Assembly: GCA_024760525.1 (NCBI GenBank)
Contig: CP060499.1
Location: 3,927,501-3,991,500, forward strand
Reading direction: 5' to 3'
Source of the DNA: Nitrospira sp.
GTDB taxonomy: Bacteria; Nitrospirota; Nitrospiria; Nitrospirales; Nitrospiraceae
DNA length: 64,000 nucleotides
Shown here: positions 9,311-22,228 of the stretch, one piece after another
How positions within the stretch are numbered: the stretch's first letter is position 1
How the letters are laid out: each line of letters starts with the position of its first letter
Translations under genes and position numbers: made by a program
The notes under the pieces: model-generated
Seen by the model: only the letters and a program-made list of their open reading frames with translations
Told to the model about the DNA's origin: nothing
Database searches by the model: none

Positions 9311-11430
9311 AATGTGACTGTACTAGGGAAGCCGTGAAAACCGGAGCTCTCTGGGTTGCAATTATTGTTCTGCTGCTTCAAGGGTGCGGCGGCGACAACC
9401 ATCTGCCGGCTTCCAATCCGCCTGAGTACGATCCGAAGAAAGACTATTCACCGCCAACCTTGCCTGCTGCAGCGCCAGCATTTGCGCCACAGTCGGACAA
9501 AAGATCAGAAGAGTCGAAGTCGCCTCTATTTGAATTGCCGCCGCTCGAACCTGGACCGAATGAGAAAGGCGAATGGCGGAAACTTCCGGTTGCGCCGCAG
9601 TCCATGCAACCATTGAAGGACGCGAAGACGGTTTGCGATGTTCTGTCGAAACTTGTGCAAGGCCTGGGAAGCGCGCAGCTTTTTTCTGGTGCAGACAGCG
9701 GGGCGTCGAGGAAATCGCTTAGCGCACAAGCTGACTCGACCGCGTGGTCGCTGGACCGGCTACTGTTTGACACCTTCAAGCAACAATTCGGTCCCGGCGC
9801 AGGGACCTGTTCGACGCTTACGACCAGCCACAACAACGGCTTCGAAGATCTGGTGAACGCGGCTCGTATCCTGCGCACGTCTGGGCCGTCGAGGGCGCCC
9901 TTTCAGATAGCCCAGACAACGGTTCCAGAGGGAGAGAGGGAGGGGTATACCATCACCAAGGGATCGACGAAATTGGATATTCCGCCTGAATACGTGGGCC
10001 ATAAGACGAGGGAGTGGAGAAAAGAGGTCGGGACAGGAAGGAATGCCGGCAATATCAACGCCTTTACGCTGGTCAATGGTGGGAAAGCACGCAAATGCCC
10101 GACGCCGGAAGGAGTGGTTGAGGGTGAGTACGAATTTGCGCTGATCGTTCATCAGACAACGGACGATGCCGGGACGATTCGAACGTTGTATAACGCCCGG
10201 CGTGTGTTTGCCACATTGAAGGGACAAGTCGACGATGATGCGAAGCTTCAGTATGTCGACCTCGATGCCACGCTGGTGATCGGACGCGGAGTGACCGATG
10301 GCCCGACGCTCTGGTCCCGTCAGCGCCAGCATGTCCGATTTGTACCCGATCACCAGTCTGCAGGGCTTCCCACACAGTTCTCCAATTGGTCCATTTCGGA
10401 ATGGACCTCGGAACTGGTTGGTGCGTCGGAACGTGACTCCATGAGTATGTTGCTGCTGGCCGCAACAGTGTTCTCCGGTCCGATTTACTTGGACGCGGAA
10501 CTTACCTGGTCCAGAGAAAACACCTGCGTGGAGATTACCTTCAACCCTGTGACGAAGACGCAGAGATTTGTTCCGAGCAAATCGTTTGACGTTAAGACCG
10601 AACTGCGGACCAAAAGAGAGCAGGTGATCGTTCCGGCAAAGTTCAAGGAAGCGAGAGAGCGGCCCAGAGAGAGAAACGGCACCGTATCCCCGCGGCAAGA
10701 GAGGTCACAGCCCGGCGCACCGGCCAAGTTTACCTACAACGCTCCGCCCACACGCGTGCGGCATAGTGGATTCAGGGTGGGGGCCGTTTCACGCGCAGGA
10801 GTGGCGGAAGCCAAGGACGGTGAATGGGTGTTGGGAGAGGGGGCATACGTCTTGGAGTTTCAATCAAGGATTGTCTCTTCAGGGCTGGTCGATCCCGCGC
10901 AATCTCAAGCAGAAGGGACCATTCGCCTTGAAAGACAAGACGAGGAATCCTCCAGTGCCGTTCCGAAATACACCGGACAGGGTACGATCAGCTATCAAAC
11001 CGGCCCGTTGCCGAACTGGAATGCCTGTGATCCGTTGGTTCGTGGACAAGGAACTCTCCCTTTGCGCGTGTTTCAGGCTTTTATTCAGATAGAAGAACCG
11101 CGAAGTGGGCCTGAAACATTATCGGGAGGTTCCGCGAAGGTCGAATTGCTTTATGGCATTCCCGGAACGTCCCAGGAAACCAGCACGGGCATGCATGCCA
11201 TGGTGAATTACGAATGCGTCCCCAATCGTCCCGAACTGTCGCCCTTTTGGTCGCCCATGTTCATCAGCGGACGGGGTGAAGTCTCCACGGATCCCATGGT
11301 CATGTTCCTGCTGAAAGATTGGACCTACGTCGGCCAGAACGGTGTCGTGGCGACCAAAACGCTGAGGAGCACGTGCGGCGGTATGTGCGATCAGGAGGTG
11401 AGTGTCTTCACGTTGAAGGTGCAGGAGTGA
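9307..11430 (+). CDS. Large surface lipoprotein, paralog family (unknown function)
   Basis: 707 residues with a four-base ATGA overlap with the previous gene. The signal ends L-L-Q-G-C and is followed by H-L-P-A-S-N-P-P-E-Y-D-P, the family's mature N-terminal motif. Domains follow the same order as its neighbours: helical region with C-D-V-L-S-K-L-V-Q-G-L-G-S-A-Q-L-F, beta region with C-V-E-I-T-F-N-P-V-T-K-T, the near-invariant V-P-A-K-F-K-E-A-R-E-R-P stretch, and a C-terminal domain ending in C-D-Q-E-V-S-V-F-T-L-K. Paired Cys near the C-terminus (C-G-G-M-C) could form a periplasmic disulfide. It is the last gene of the operon; the next gene is convergent. Confidence 0.75.
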   Translation: MKCDCTREAVKTGALWVAIIVLLLQGCGGDNHLPASNPPEYDPKKDYSPPTLPAAAPAFAPQSDKRSEESKSPLFELPPLEPGPNEKGEWRKLPVAPQSMQPLKDAKTVCDVLSKLVQGLGSAQLFSGADSGASRKSLSAQADSTAWSLDRLLFDTFKQQFGPGAGTCSTLTTSHNNGFEDLVNAARILRTSGPSRAPFQIAQTTVPEGEREGYTITKGSTKLDIPPEYVGHKTREWRKEVGTGRNAGNINAFTLVNGGKARKCPTPEGVVEGEYEFALIVHQTTDDAGTIRTLYNARRVFATLKGQVDDDAKLQYVDLDATLVIGRGVTDGPTLWSRQRQHVRFVPDHQSAGLPTQFSNWSISEWTSELVGASERDSMSMLLLAATVFSGPIYLDAELTWSRENTCVEITFNPVTKTQRFVPSKSFDVKTELRTKREQVIVPAKFKEARERPRERNGTVSPRQERSQPGAPAKFTYNAPPTRVRHSGFRVGAVSRAGVAEAKDGEWVLGEGAYVLEFQSRIVSSGLVDPAQSQAEGTIRLERQDEESSSAVPKYTGQGTISYQTGPLPNWNACDPLVRGQGTLPLRVFQAFIQIEEPRSGPETLSGGSAKVELLYGIPGTSQETSTGMHAMVNYECVPNRPELSPFWSPMFISGRGEVSTDPMVMFLLKDWTYVGQNGVVATKTLRSTCGGMCDQEVSVFTLKVQE

Positions 11431-11500
11431 ACGCGCGCGTGATCGGCAAAGGCGAACAGGGATCAGCGAAACTCACGCCCCACGACACCGACCGCAACGA

Positions 11501-13045
11501 TCAGACCGCGGTTCCCATACGGGACTCGTCGACGAATGTCTCGGTGGAATCGTCGATAGCCCGGCCCTGGCGGCCTTTCGCCGGTAGGATGTAGAGCTGT
11601 TTCGCGTCGACCTTGTCTTTCTTCTCCGGCGGCGGCGACATTTCATAGACCACGGGCCGTCGGTGATCGGCCATTTGCAGCTCGGGATTGTAGACGCTGT
11701 TGAACTTCCACAGCATCTTGATGAAGTTGGTCTGGCCCCGCATCAAATGCCCTGCCGCAATCTTGGCCGTGCCCTTGAGCGCGGCCCAGCCGAGATGTTT
11801 CTTGTTCAAGACTTGTTGGGTTTTGACCAGTTCCGCGTAAAAATCAGCCAGCGGCATCTTGGTCGGCATCACGGCGTGCTGAATATCGAACAGACGGTAA
11901 TCCCGCGTGTGGAGCTTGCGGGATTCCGTGACCCAGCTCTCAGTGCCGGGATACGGAGTATTGACGCTGATATTCACGATCTCCGGAATATCCAAACACC
12001 ACTGCCGCACGATCTCAAACCGCTCCCGATCCCAATCGGGATCGGCGATGAGATTGATGGCGACGGTGATTCCAAGAGAGCGGGCGAATTCGAGCGCCTC
12101 GAAGTTTCTGCCCAACGAGATGCGTTTGCGATGCATCTTGAGGCCTTCCGCATCGATCGCCTCCACACCCAGGAACATGTACTGGAGCCCGAGCGTCTTC
12201 CAGAATTGGAAAACCTCCTTGTTGCGCAGCAGGACATCACCACGCGTCTCCATGTAATACTGTTTCTTGATCCCTCGCCGCGCCACGGCTTCGCCGATCT
12301 CCATGCCCTGCTTGGCTTGGATGAAGGCCACGTCGTCGACCAGGAAGATGCCCGGTTCTTGAACCTGCTCCAGCTCCTCCACAGCCTTTTCCGTGCTGAC
12401 CGTTCGATAGCTGCGGCCATAAAAAGTCCAGGCGCTGCAGAAGGAACAATCCCACGGGCAGCCCCGCGCGAACTCGACCGAGGCGCAGGGATCCAACACA
12501 CCGATAAAGTATTTGTGACGGTTTCGGAGCAGATCGCGCGCAGGACGGATATCGTCCAAATTTTCAATGAATTGTGCGGGAGGTCCTTCGCCATCAAGAG
12601 TCACAACCCCCGGCACTTTCGTGATCGCCTTGCGATCCTGTTCGACCGCCATGAGCAACTTAGGCGCGGCCACTTCTCCTTCGCCTTTGAGCACACAATC
12701 GATGGCGCCGTTGCCGTGCTCCAAAAAATCCTTCGCCACGAACGAGGCGCTATGGCCCCCGACAAAGACGAACGAGTTCGGCAGTTCCTGCTTGGTCAGC
12801 TTCGCCAAATCCACGATCTCCGGAACATTCGCCAGGTAATTGCAGCCGAACGCAACGGCGTCGGGCTTCCACGTTCTGATCAGCGCCTGATAGTCCTTCC
12901 ACGTATCCGCCTGCAAGTCGATCAAACGGACCTCGTGTCCCGCTTGGCGGCACGCCTGAGCCACCATCTCAAGTCCAAGGGGCTCCAGACGAAGATAAAT
13001 CTTGGTGTACATGAGCGGACCGGGATGGACTGCGAGGAACTTCAT
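11501..13045 (-). CDS. hpnR: Hopanoid C-3 methylase, B12-binding radical SAM protein
   Basis: 514 residues. The N-terminus has the layout of a cobalamin-binding Rossmann domain (about 1-150), opening L-A-V-H-P-G-P-L-M-Y-T-K-I-Y-L-R-L-E-P-L as in HpnR proteins. A radical SAM domain follows (about 185-400) with the cluster motif R-G-C-P-W-D-C-S-F-C (Cx3Cx2C). HpnR methylates the A ring at C-3 of bacteriohopanepolyols, adding a methyl group from SAM through cobalamin. The C-terminal about 100 residues match the extended tail of the family in length. No other hopanoid gene lies nearby. A class-B radical SAM methylase of another substrate is the alternative, but the N-terminal match favours HpnR. 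Confidence 0.75.
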   Translation of the reverse strand: MKFLAVHPGPLMYTKIYLRLEPLGLEMVAQACRQAGHEVRLIDLQADTWKDYQALIRTWKPDAVAFGCNYLANVPEIVDLAKLTKQELPNSFVFVGGHSASFVAKDFLEHGNGAIDCVLKGEGEVAAPKLLMAVEQDRKAITKVPGVVTLDGEGPPAQFIENLDDIRPARDLLRNRHKYFIGVLDPCASVEFARGCPWDCSFCSAWTFYGRSYRTVSTEKAVEELEQVQEPGIFLVDDVAFIQAKQGMEIGEAVARRGIKKQYYMETRGDVLLRNKEVFQFWKTLGLQYMFLGVEAIDAEGLKMHRKRISLGRNFEALEFARSLGITVAINLIADPDWDRERFEIVRQWCLDIPEIVNISVNTPYPGTESWVTESRKLHTRDYRLFDIQHAVMPTKMPLADFYAELVKTQQVLNKKHLGWAALKGTAKIAAGHLMRGQTNFIKMLWKFNSVYNPELQMADHRRPVVYEMSPPPEKKDKVDAKQLYILPAKGRQGRAIDDSTETFVDESRMGTAV

Positions 13046-13267
13046 GACCCCAAACCTCCTGATCTATGGCACACTGAGCCGATACACTGGTCCTGGAATT
13101 CGAACGGCGAGACCGGCCCACCTGGTTATTCGTGACGTGACACTCGACGCGGGGACGGATTTTGACAGAATGGAGCCTGAGGTGCAACCTTTTACCACTA
13201 GCCCATCGAAGCTTGAACCGACCAAGGCGATCTGGCATTTACTCGGTCGGATGCTTACCATACCGGC

Positions 13268-13606
13268 ATGCTGCCTCCTGAACGCACCCTGCGTCAGCGC
13301 ATGGTCGATCTCCTGACCGAGGCTAGGCTGACCACCGAGCAGCTGGCCCGGATGCTGGGGATTCCGGAACGGCAGGTAGAGGAGCACTTGGTTCATGTGG
13401 TAAAAACGGTGTCTCGGGACCGCTCACGACGGTTTGTCCTCGAGCCGTCCATTTGCGTAGATTGTGGATTCATGTTCCGTGATCGAACAAGATTGACACG
13501 ACCAAGCCGCTGCCCGCAGTGCCGCAGCGAAGGGATTTCCTCTCCTCGCTATCGCATTGATACACTCACATCACGCCGGAGAGATGCCGGGAAAGGACAA
13601 CCATGA
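13268..13606 (+). CDS. HTH / zinc-ribbon predicted transcriptional regulator
   Basis: 112 residues. Residues about 5-45 form a winged-HTH-like segment (R-M-V-D-L-L ... T-T-E-Q-L-A-R-M-L-G-I-P-E-R-Q-V-E-E-H-L). A zinc ribbon follows with two Cys pairs, C-V-D-C-G near residue 63 and C-P-Q-C near residue 83. This layout matches the small regulator family COG3357 (HTH fused to Zn-ribbon). The tail is basic. It overlaps the next gene by four bases (ATGA), so the two are coupled. It is divergent from hpnR across a 220-bp gap, but nothing in the sequence ties it to hopanoid synthesis. Confidence 0.65.
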   Translation: MLPPERTLRQRMVDLLTEARLTTEQLARMLGIPERQVEEHLVHVVKTVSRDRSRRFVLEPSICVDCGFMFRDRTRLTRPSRCPQCRSEGISSPRYRIDTLTSRRRDAGKGQP

Positions 13607-13824
13607 CGACAGCACGACTCGTACTCTGTGCCCTCTGCTTGACACTGCTCAGCTGTTCCGATCAGAAGGCCAAGGAACTGTTCGAAACCGCCGCCTTCGA
13701 AGAGGCTCAAAGCAATCCAGCCCACGCCAAGCAGCTCTACCAAGAACTGGTGAATCTCTATCCAACTACCAGAGAAGCCGAAATCGCTCGCTCCCGGATT
13801 GCAGATCTCAACAGCAGGCAATAG
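13603..13824 (+). CDS. Small TPR-like lipoprotein
   Basis: 73 residues. The signal ends T-L-L-S-C at Cys18, so this is a lipoprotein. The mature part is one helical repeat of TPR type: A-K-E-L-F-E-T-A-A-F-E-E-A ... A-K-Q-L-Y-Q-E-L-V-N-L-Y-P ... A-E-I-A-R-S-R-I, resembling the tetratricopeptide units of YbgF/CpoB and BamD. One repeat is too short for a full TPR scaffold, so it may act as a small adaptor in the envelope. It is translationally coupled to the HTH/Zn-ribbon gene upstream. No specific function can be assigned. Confidence 0.6.
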   Translation: MTTARLVLCALCLTLLSCSDQKAKELFETAAFEEAQSNPAHAKQLYQELVNLYPTTREAEIARSRIADLNSRQ

Positions 13825-14012
13825 ACGCTGTCGCCTGTACGTATCAGTTTGACTCGCTCAAGCATCCGGCCGCGCTCTTTCAACAGCTTACGCACGGCGC
13901 CCTACCTTTGCCGCTCTCACGCCCACCTTTGGTGGCATAGCGAATCCTCTCTCTTCGACTAGATTTGAGAAGGAACAACGATCTGAATGTAACCACCTAG
14001 CCGGGAGAGGGC

Positions 14013-14372
14013 ATGATGAAAACATACGCGATCCGCAAGAAGCTACGGACCCACGTTCAATGTCAGTTCTGCTATTTCTGCGACGGCGCGCTCGCCAATG
14101 GGATTGTCTGGGACCTTTCGGAAGCAGGCTGGCGTTCGACGGGAGAGCATCCCATACCCGTTGGGTCCGAGACGACCGTCTACATCACCCTGAGTAATGG
14201 ACACAAGATTCTCATCGATACTGCGGTGGTGCGCTGGTCGGAGGGACGCGAAGCGGGATGGGAAATTACGCGGATGGATGAAGCCAGCCGGGCCCGCCTG
14301 ATGGATTTCATCGAACAGTTCAAAGCGGCTGAATTGACCTCGAAAACATCGGACAAGGTGCGTCGGCGCTAG
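14013..14372 (+). CDS. PilZ-domain protein (predicted c-di-GMP binding)
   Basis: 119 residues forming one PilZ-like domain. Basic residues near the N-terminus (R-K-K-L-R, residues 8-12) stand where the family has RxxxR, and D-L-S-E-A-G (about 34-39) matches the D/NxSxxG motif; both contact c-di-GMP in known PilZ proteins. The rest shows the expected beta-barrel pattern (V-Y-I-T-L ... I-D-T-A-V-V-R-W). The start at 14013 follows gggagaggg. It stands alone, with no neighbour that hints at a target. The N-terminal half has two extra Cys (C-Q-F-C), unusual for this domain. Confidence 0.7.
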   Translation: MMKTYAIRKKLRTHVQCQFCYFCDGALANGIVWDLSEAGWRSTGEHPIPVGSETTVYITLSNGHKILIDTAVVRWSEGREAGWEITRMDEASRARLMDFIEQFKAAELTSKTSDKVRRR

Positions 14373-14393
14373 CCATCAGCCGCCTTGACGGTG

Positions 14394-15233
14394 TCAGGAC
14401 TTAACGGATATGTATGGGCTTGGTCGAGGAAACCACGGAAAGAACGCATTGGTCGTCGCCTGATAGGCTTTATATTCTTCACCTCGACTTGAAAGCGCCT
14501 GCCGTTCTGCCCGAGGAATCCCCGTTATCTTGAGGAGGGCCAACCCCATACCGATCGGGCCGATCAATGTGAATACCCACCCGGGCGCTCCCAAGGTCAT
14601 CACAACATAAGAGCACCAGTGGAGCCATTCAAAAAAATAATTCGGATGGCGCGAGTAGTTCCAGAGGCCTTCTCGACAGACGCGGCCCTGATTTCTCGGA
14701 TCGGCACGGAAATGCGCGAGTTGCCGGTCGGCTCTCGCTTCACCGGCTACGGCCACTCCCCAGATCAGCAAACCGATGAGCTCGACCAAGGCGGAAGGAG
14801 GCCGGGGATTCCACATCAGCACCAGAAATGGGAGCGAGAACGCCGCCACAGCCAGCGCTTGCAGGAGAAAGTACGCGAGCATTTTCGCCGACTCTGACTC
14901 ACCCCATTCCTCACGCAGTCGGCGATACCGAGCATCTTCCTCTTTCCCGATCACACGATTGAATAGAATGTGGAGCGCGAGCCGTCCCGCATAGAGCGTC
15001 ACCAGCATCACCGTGAGGAATATGCGATCCGTGCCGCCGCCCGCCTGCGAGGCGTACCATAGGACCGTGAGGATGAGCCCCACACACCACCCGACGTCCC
15101 CGATCGCCGCGTTCCTTGTTTTCCGCTGCACGGCCCATAACAGAGTCATGACGATGGTCATGACCAGATAGGCCGCCAGCACAAGGGGCAACGGATCCGA
15201 TACGAACATCCCATTTTCAGGTTCCATCATCAC
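14394..15233 (-). CDS. DUF1295 / steroid 5-alpha-reductase-like membrane protein
   Basis: About 279 residues with six or seven hydrophobic segments. The C-terminal half has the family signature: a G-R-V-C-R-E-G-L-W-N-Y-S-R-H-P-N-Y-F-F-E-W segment and, near the end, a Y-K-A-Y-Q-A-T-T-N-A-F-F-P-W-F-P segment. Related enzymes (isoprenylcysteine methyltransferase and steroid 5-alpha-reductase types) bind SAM or NADPH at the H-P-N-Y-F region, but DUF1295 members are uncharacterised. The first of three consecutive possible starts is a GTG at 15233; ATGs at 15230 and 15227 are equally possible. It sits seven bases downstream of the 15241-16122 reductase on the same strand, so they form an operon. 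Confidence 0.7.
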   Translation of the reverse strand: MMMEPENGMFVSDPLPLVLAAYLVMTIVMTLLWAVQRKTRNAAIGDVGWCVGLILTVLWYASQAGGGTDRIFLTVMLVTLYAGRLALHILFNRVIGKEEDARYRRLREEWGESESAKMLAYFLLQALAVAAFSLPFLVLMWNPRPPSALVELIGLLIWGVAVAGEARADRQLAHFRADPRNQGRVCREGLWNYSRHPNYFFEWLHWCSYVVMTLGAPGWVFTLIGPIGMGLALLKITGIPRAERQALSSRGEEYKAYQATTNAFFPWFPRPSPYISVKS

Positions 15234-15240
15234 CTACGCT

Positions 15241-16122
15241 TTACGACAAACCGGCCTCATAATCCCACAAGTCCGTGCCCCGACGCACCCTGCTATCCAG
15301 CCAGCTTCGGAACCCTGGAATGGGAAACGATAAGACCGCCTGGATTTTCTCGCAGTTCAGCGAGAGATCGGCAGGGCGCGGCGCGCCGGTATGAACACGC
15401 GCGGAGCCTTCCACCAGCCGGCCTCGCAGTTCCGGATACCATGGCAACAGCGCCTGCCCTATTTCCCAGCGGGACAATCGTTCCCGGCCACCAAGATGAT
15501 AGAGACCCGGTGCGTCGGCTCCGGTCAACTCCCAGATCGCACGCGCAATAGCGCCCGCGGGCAGCGGACAGCGAAACTCATCGCAATAGAGCGTCATGTT
15601 CTTGCCGCTCTTGGCTCCTCGGGACATATCCTCGACAAAACTTCGATCGCCGTGCGGCGAGGTTCCTGCCGTCAGGACGATCCGAACCACCGTATGCCGA
15701 GGATTCTGCAATACCAGCTGTTCTGCTTCAAGCTTCGTTTTGCCGTAGAAATTGATCGGCGTGGGGTCGTCGTTTTCCCGATACCAGCCTTGTCGGCCAT
15801 CGAAGACTTCGCCGCTCGACAGGAAAATAAAGGGAATGTTCTTGGAAAGATGCGCGAGACGCACCGTGGCGTCCACATTGATGCATCGAGCAAGGTGGGG
15901 GTTTTGTTCGCAGTCCTTTGTTCGGCTCAAGGCCGCACAATGGATGACGGCCGTGGGCTTCAGAAGCCGCCAGGCTTGCTCGACGGCGGCATGATCCGTG
16001 AGATCGAGGCCGGCGCGCGTGAGTCCATGTACTTCCCAGCCGGGCGCCCATCGAGAAGCGGTCTCCGTGAAATATCGCCCGATCAATCCCGCCGCCCCGG
16101 TGATGAGGACACGTGGCTTCAT
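15241..16122 (-). CDS. RmlD-like NAD(P)-dependent sugar reductase / epimerase (extended SDR)
   Basis: The start at 16122 is chosen because the nucleotide-binding motif G-A-A-G-L-I-G then begins at residue 8, as usual for extended short-chain dehydrogenases; in-frame ATGs up to 16233 only add unmatched residues. The 293-residue protein has the Rossmann motif, a L-S-S-G-E-V-F-D-G strand and the catalytic Y-G-K-T-K (YxxxK). The pattern is closest to dTDP-4-dehydrorhamnose reductases (RmlD), which complete dTDP-rhamnose synthesis. No other rhamnose gene is near, so the substrate is open. It is cotranscribed with the DUF1295 gene. Confidence 0.65.
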   Translation of the reverse strand: MKPRVLITGAAGLIGRYFTETASRWAPGWEVHGLTRAGLDLTDHAAVEQAWRLLKPTAVIHCAALSRTKDCEQNPHLARCINVDATVRLAHLSKNIPFIFLSSGEVFDGRQGWYRENDDPTPINFYGKTKLEAEQLVLQNPRHTVVRIVLTAGTSPHGDRSFVEDMSRGAKSGKNMTLYCDEFRCPLPAGAIARAIWELTGADAPGLYHLGGRERLSRWEIGQALLPWYPELRGRLVEGSARVHTGAPRPADLSLNCEKIQAVLSFPIPGFRSWLDSRVRRGTDLWDYEAGLS

Positions 16123-16418
16123 GAAGATTCCATCGGAAAACATCGCGTTTGCAGAGAGTCTCTCACGTGATCCCTTTCGATGAACCACCCCTCGTCTATC
16201 AACAGAGATGCCATCGAGGTGCACAAGACTCAAGAGAGGGAGGATTCTACGATTTCACACTGCCGGTTTGGAAGATACTGCGAATGAAGCAGATTGAGGG
16301 GAAGATGGAGTTCACGTCGTGATGACCGTGAGGCTGCCTCTATGGACTCATGGACCGGCTGCAATTGCGGAAAGGTACGCGATGCTACTCGATGTCACTT
16401 CATATCTGCAGTCTCTTC

Positions 16419-20204
<3,786 letters not shown>

Positions 20205-20468
20205 CACGACAAGAACCTTTTGCGCAATAGAAACAAGTGCTTCCGAGACAAAGAGGGACGTTCCCTCTCAGTGTCTTCTCGGACGCCGCTGACGATTCTT
20301 GATAGGGCTAGAGGGCTCTGTCGGGGCACGAGCTGAGTGGTGAGACGCTGTGCTGATCGGCGGTAGACTGGGTCTGGTAGAGCCCAGCACGGCGAGCGAG
20401 CAACTATTGCGAACTAGATCTCGCTTAAAATCCGCGCGTGAAGCGGAAGTGTCCAGGGTTCATGCAGG

Positions 20469-22151
20469 CTAATTGCGCGTCAGCTTCCGGTATCGGATTC
20501 GATGCGGCTGATCGGCTTCCCTGCCCAAGCGTTTTTTGCGATCGGCTTCGTATTCGCTATAGTTCCCTTCGAACCAGACGACCTTGCTGTCGCCTTCAAA
20601 GGCGAGAATGTGAGTGGCGATTCGGTCGAGGAACCAACGGTCGTGGCTGCTGATCACGGCACAGCCTGCAAAATTTTCCAGCCCTTCTTCAAGCGCCCGC
20701 AGGGTATTCACGTCGAGATCGTTGGTCGGCTCGTCGAGGATGATCAGGTTCGCCCCTTCTTTCAGCATGCGGGCCAGATGCACTCGATTGCGCTCACCGC
20801 CTGAGAGATCCTTCACCTTTTTCTGCTGATCCGTCCCGGCAAAGTTGAAGCGGGCGCAGTAGCCGCGGGCATTGACTTCGGCCTTCCCCAGCTTGATGGT
20901 ATCCTGGCCGTCCGAAATGATCTCATACACGCTCTTGTTGCCGTCCAAGCTCCGATCCTGATCCACGTAGCCGAGCTTGACGGTCTCGCCGACCTTGATC
21001 GATCCGGCATCCGGCTTCTCCTTGCCGATGATCATCTTGAACATGGTCGTCTTGCCGGCGCCGTTCGGGCCGATCACACCGACAATGCCGCCCTTCGGCA
21101 GACTGAAGTTCACGCTCTCATAGAGCACGTTATCACCGAACGCTTTGCTGATGCCGTTCGCTTCGACCACCACATCGCCGAGCCGTGGCCCCGGTGGAAT
21201 GTAGATTTCCAGATCGTCCGACACCTGATCCTGTTTTTGGTTGACCAATTCTTCGTAGCGATTCAAGCGCGCCTTGCCCTTGGACTGCCGAGCCTTCGGC
21301 GACATCCTGATCCACTCCAATTCATGCTCCAGCGTCTTCTTCCGCTTCGACTCCGCTTTTTCCTCCTTTTCCAGTCGGTCCTTTTTCTGCTCCAACCAAG
21401 ACGTGTAATTGCCTTGGAACGGAATACCATGGCCACGATCCAGCTCCAAAATCCATCCGGCGACATTGTCGAGAAAGTACCGATCGTGAGTCACGGCAAT
21501 GACTGTGCCTTTATATTGTTGCAGATGCTGCTCAAGCCATTGGACCGACTCGGCATCCAGATGGTTCGTCGGCTCATCGAGCAACAGAATATCCGGCTCC
21601 TGGATCATCAAGCGGCAGAGCGCAACCCGACGCTTCTCACCACCTGACAAAGTTCCCACCTTCTGATCAGCCGGTGGACAGCGCAGCGCATCCATGGCGA
21701 TGTCGAGCTCGTTTTCAAGCTCCCATCCGTTCGCTGCTTCGATCTTCTCTTGCAGTTGCGCTTGCTTGTCGAGCAGCTTTTCCATCTCATCAGGCCCAAC
21801 CTCGCCGATCTTGTTGCTGACCGCCTCGTATTCGTGCAGCAACGCCACTAAGTCGGCCTTCCCTTCCTCGACCACTTCCTTGACCGTTTTGTTGGCATCG
21901 AGCTGGGGTTCTTGTTCAAGCAGCCCCACACTGTAACCCTTCGATCGTGTGATCTCGCCCGTATAGTTCGGATCCACACCGGCAATGATCTTGAGCAACG
22001 AGCTCTTACCCGACCCGTTCAAACCCAGTACCCCGATCTTCGCGCCGTAGTAGAAGCCCAGGTAGATCTCCCGCAGCACCTGCCGCTTCGGCGGATAGAC
22101 CTTCCCGACGTTGACGAGTGAAAAAATAACCTGTTTATCGTTCGTGGCCAT
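20469..22151 (-). CDS. ettA: Energy-dependent translational throttle ABC-F protein EttA
   Basis: 560 residues, the usual EttA length. It has two ABC ATPase domains: Walker A G-L-N-G-S-G-K-S and G-P-N-G-A-G-K-T-T, signatures L-S-G-G-E-K-R-R and L-S-G-G-E-R-N-R, and Walker B motifs L-L-L-D-E-P-T-N-H-L-D and I-I-L-D-E-P-T-N-D-L-D. The arm insertion in the first domain and the charged linker (rich in Lys/Glu, about 245-300) are those of EttA. There is no membrane segment. EttA binds the ribosomal E site and gates early elongation according to ATP/ADP ratio. It appears monocistronic. Confidence 0.92.
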   Translation of the reverse strand: MATNDKQVIFSLVNVGKVYPPKRQVLREIYLGFYYGAKIGVLGLNGSGKSSLLKIIAGVDPNYTGEITRSKGYSVGLLEQEPQLDANKTVKEVVEEGKADLVALLHEYEAVSNKIGEVGPDEMEKLLDKQAQLQEKIEAANGWELENELDIAMDALRCPPADQKVGTLSGGEKRRVALCRLMIQEPDILLLDEPTNHLDAESVQWLEQHLQQYKGTVIAVTHDRYFLDNVAGWILELDRGHGIPFQGNYTSWLEQKKDRLEKEEKAESKRKKTLEHELEWIRMSPKARQSKGKARLNRYEELVNQKQDQVSDDLEIYIPPGPRLGDVVVEANGISKAFGDNVLYESVNFSLPKGGIVGVIGPNGAGKTTMFKMIIGKEKPDAGSIKVGETVKLGYVDQDRSLDGNKSVYEIISDGQDTIKLGKAEVNARGYCARFNFAGTDQQKKVKDLSGGERNRVHLARMLKEGANLIILDEPTNDLDVNTLRALEEGLENFAGCAVISSHDRWFLDRIATHILAFEGDSKVVWFEGNYSEYEADRKKRLGREADQPHRIRYRKLTRN

Positions 22152-22228
22152 ACATTCCCCTATCTAGCTAGTAACCTACACCTGCGCTGAACTGCACGTT
22201 CTCCTCAAGAAATGAGTGCACGGGCCGC

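Noticed and set aside
11663..13135. 490-codon plus-strand frame opposite hpnR
   Set aside because: Exact shadow of the radical SAM gene, whose motifs are unmistakable; the shadow has no recognisable pattern.
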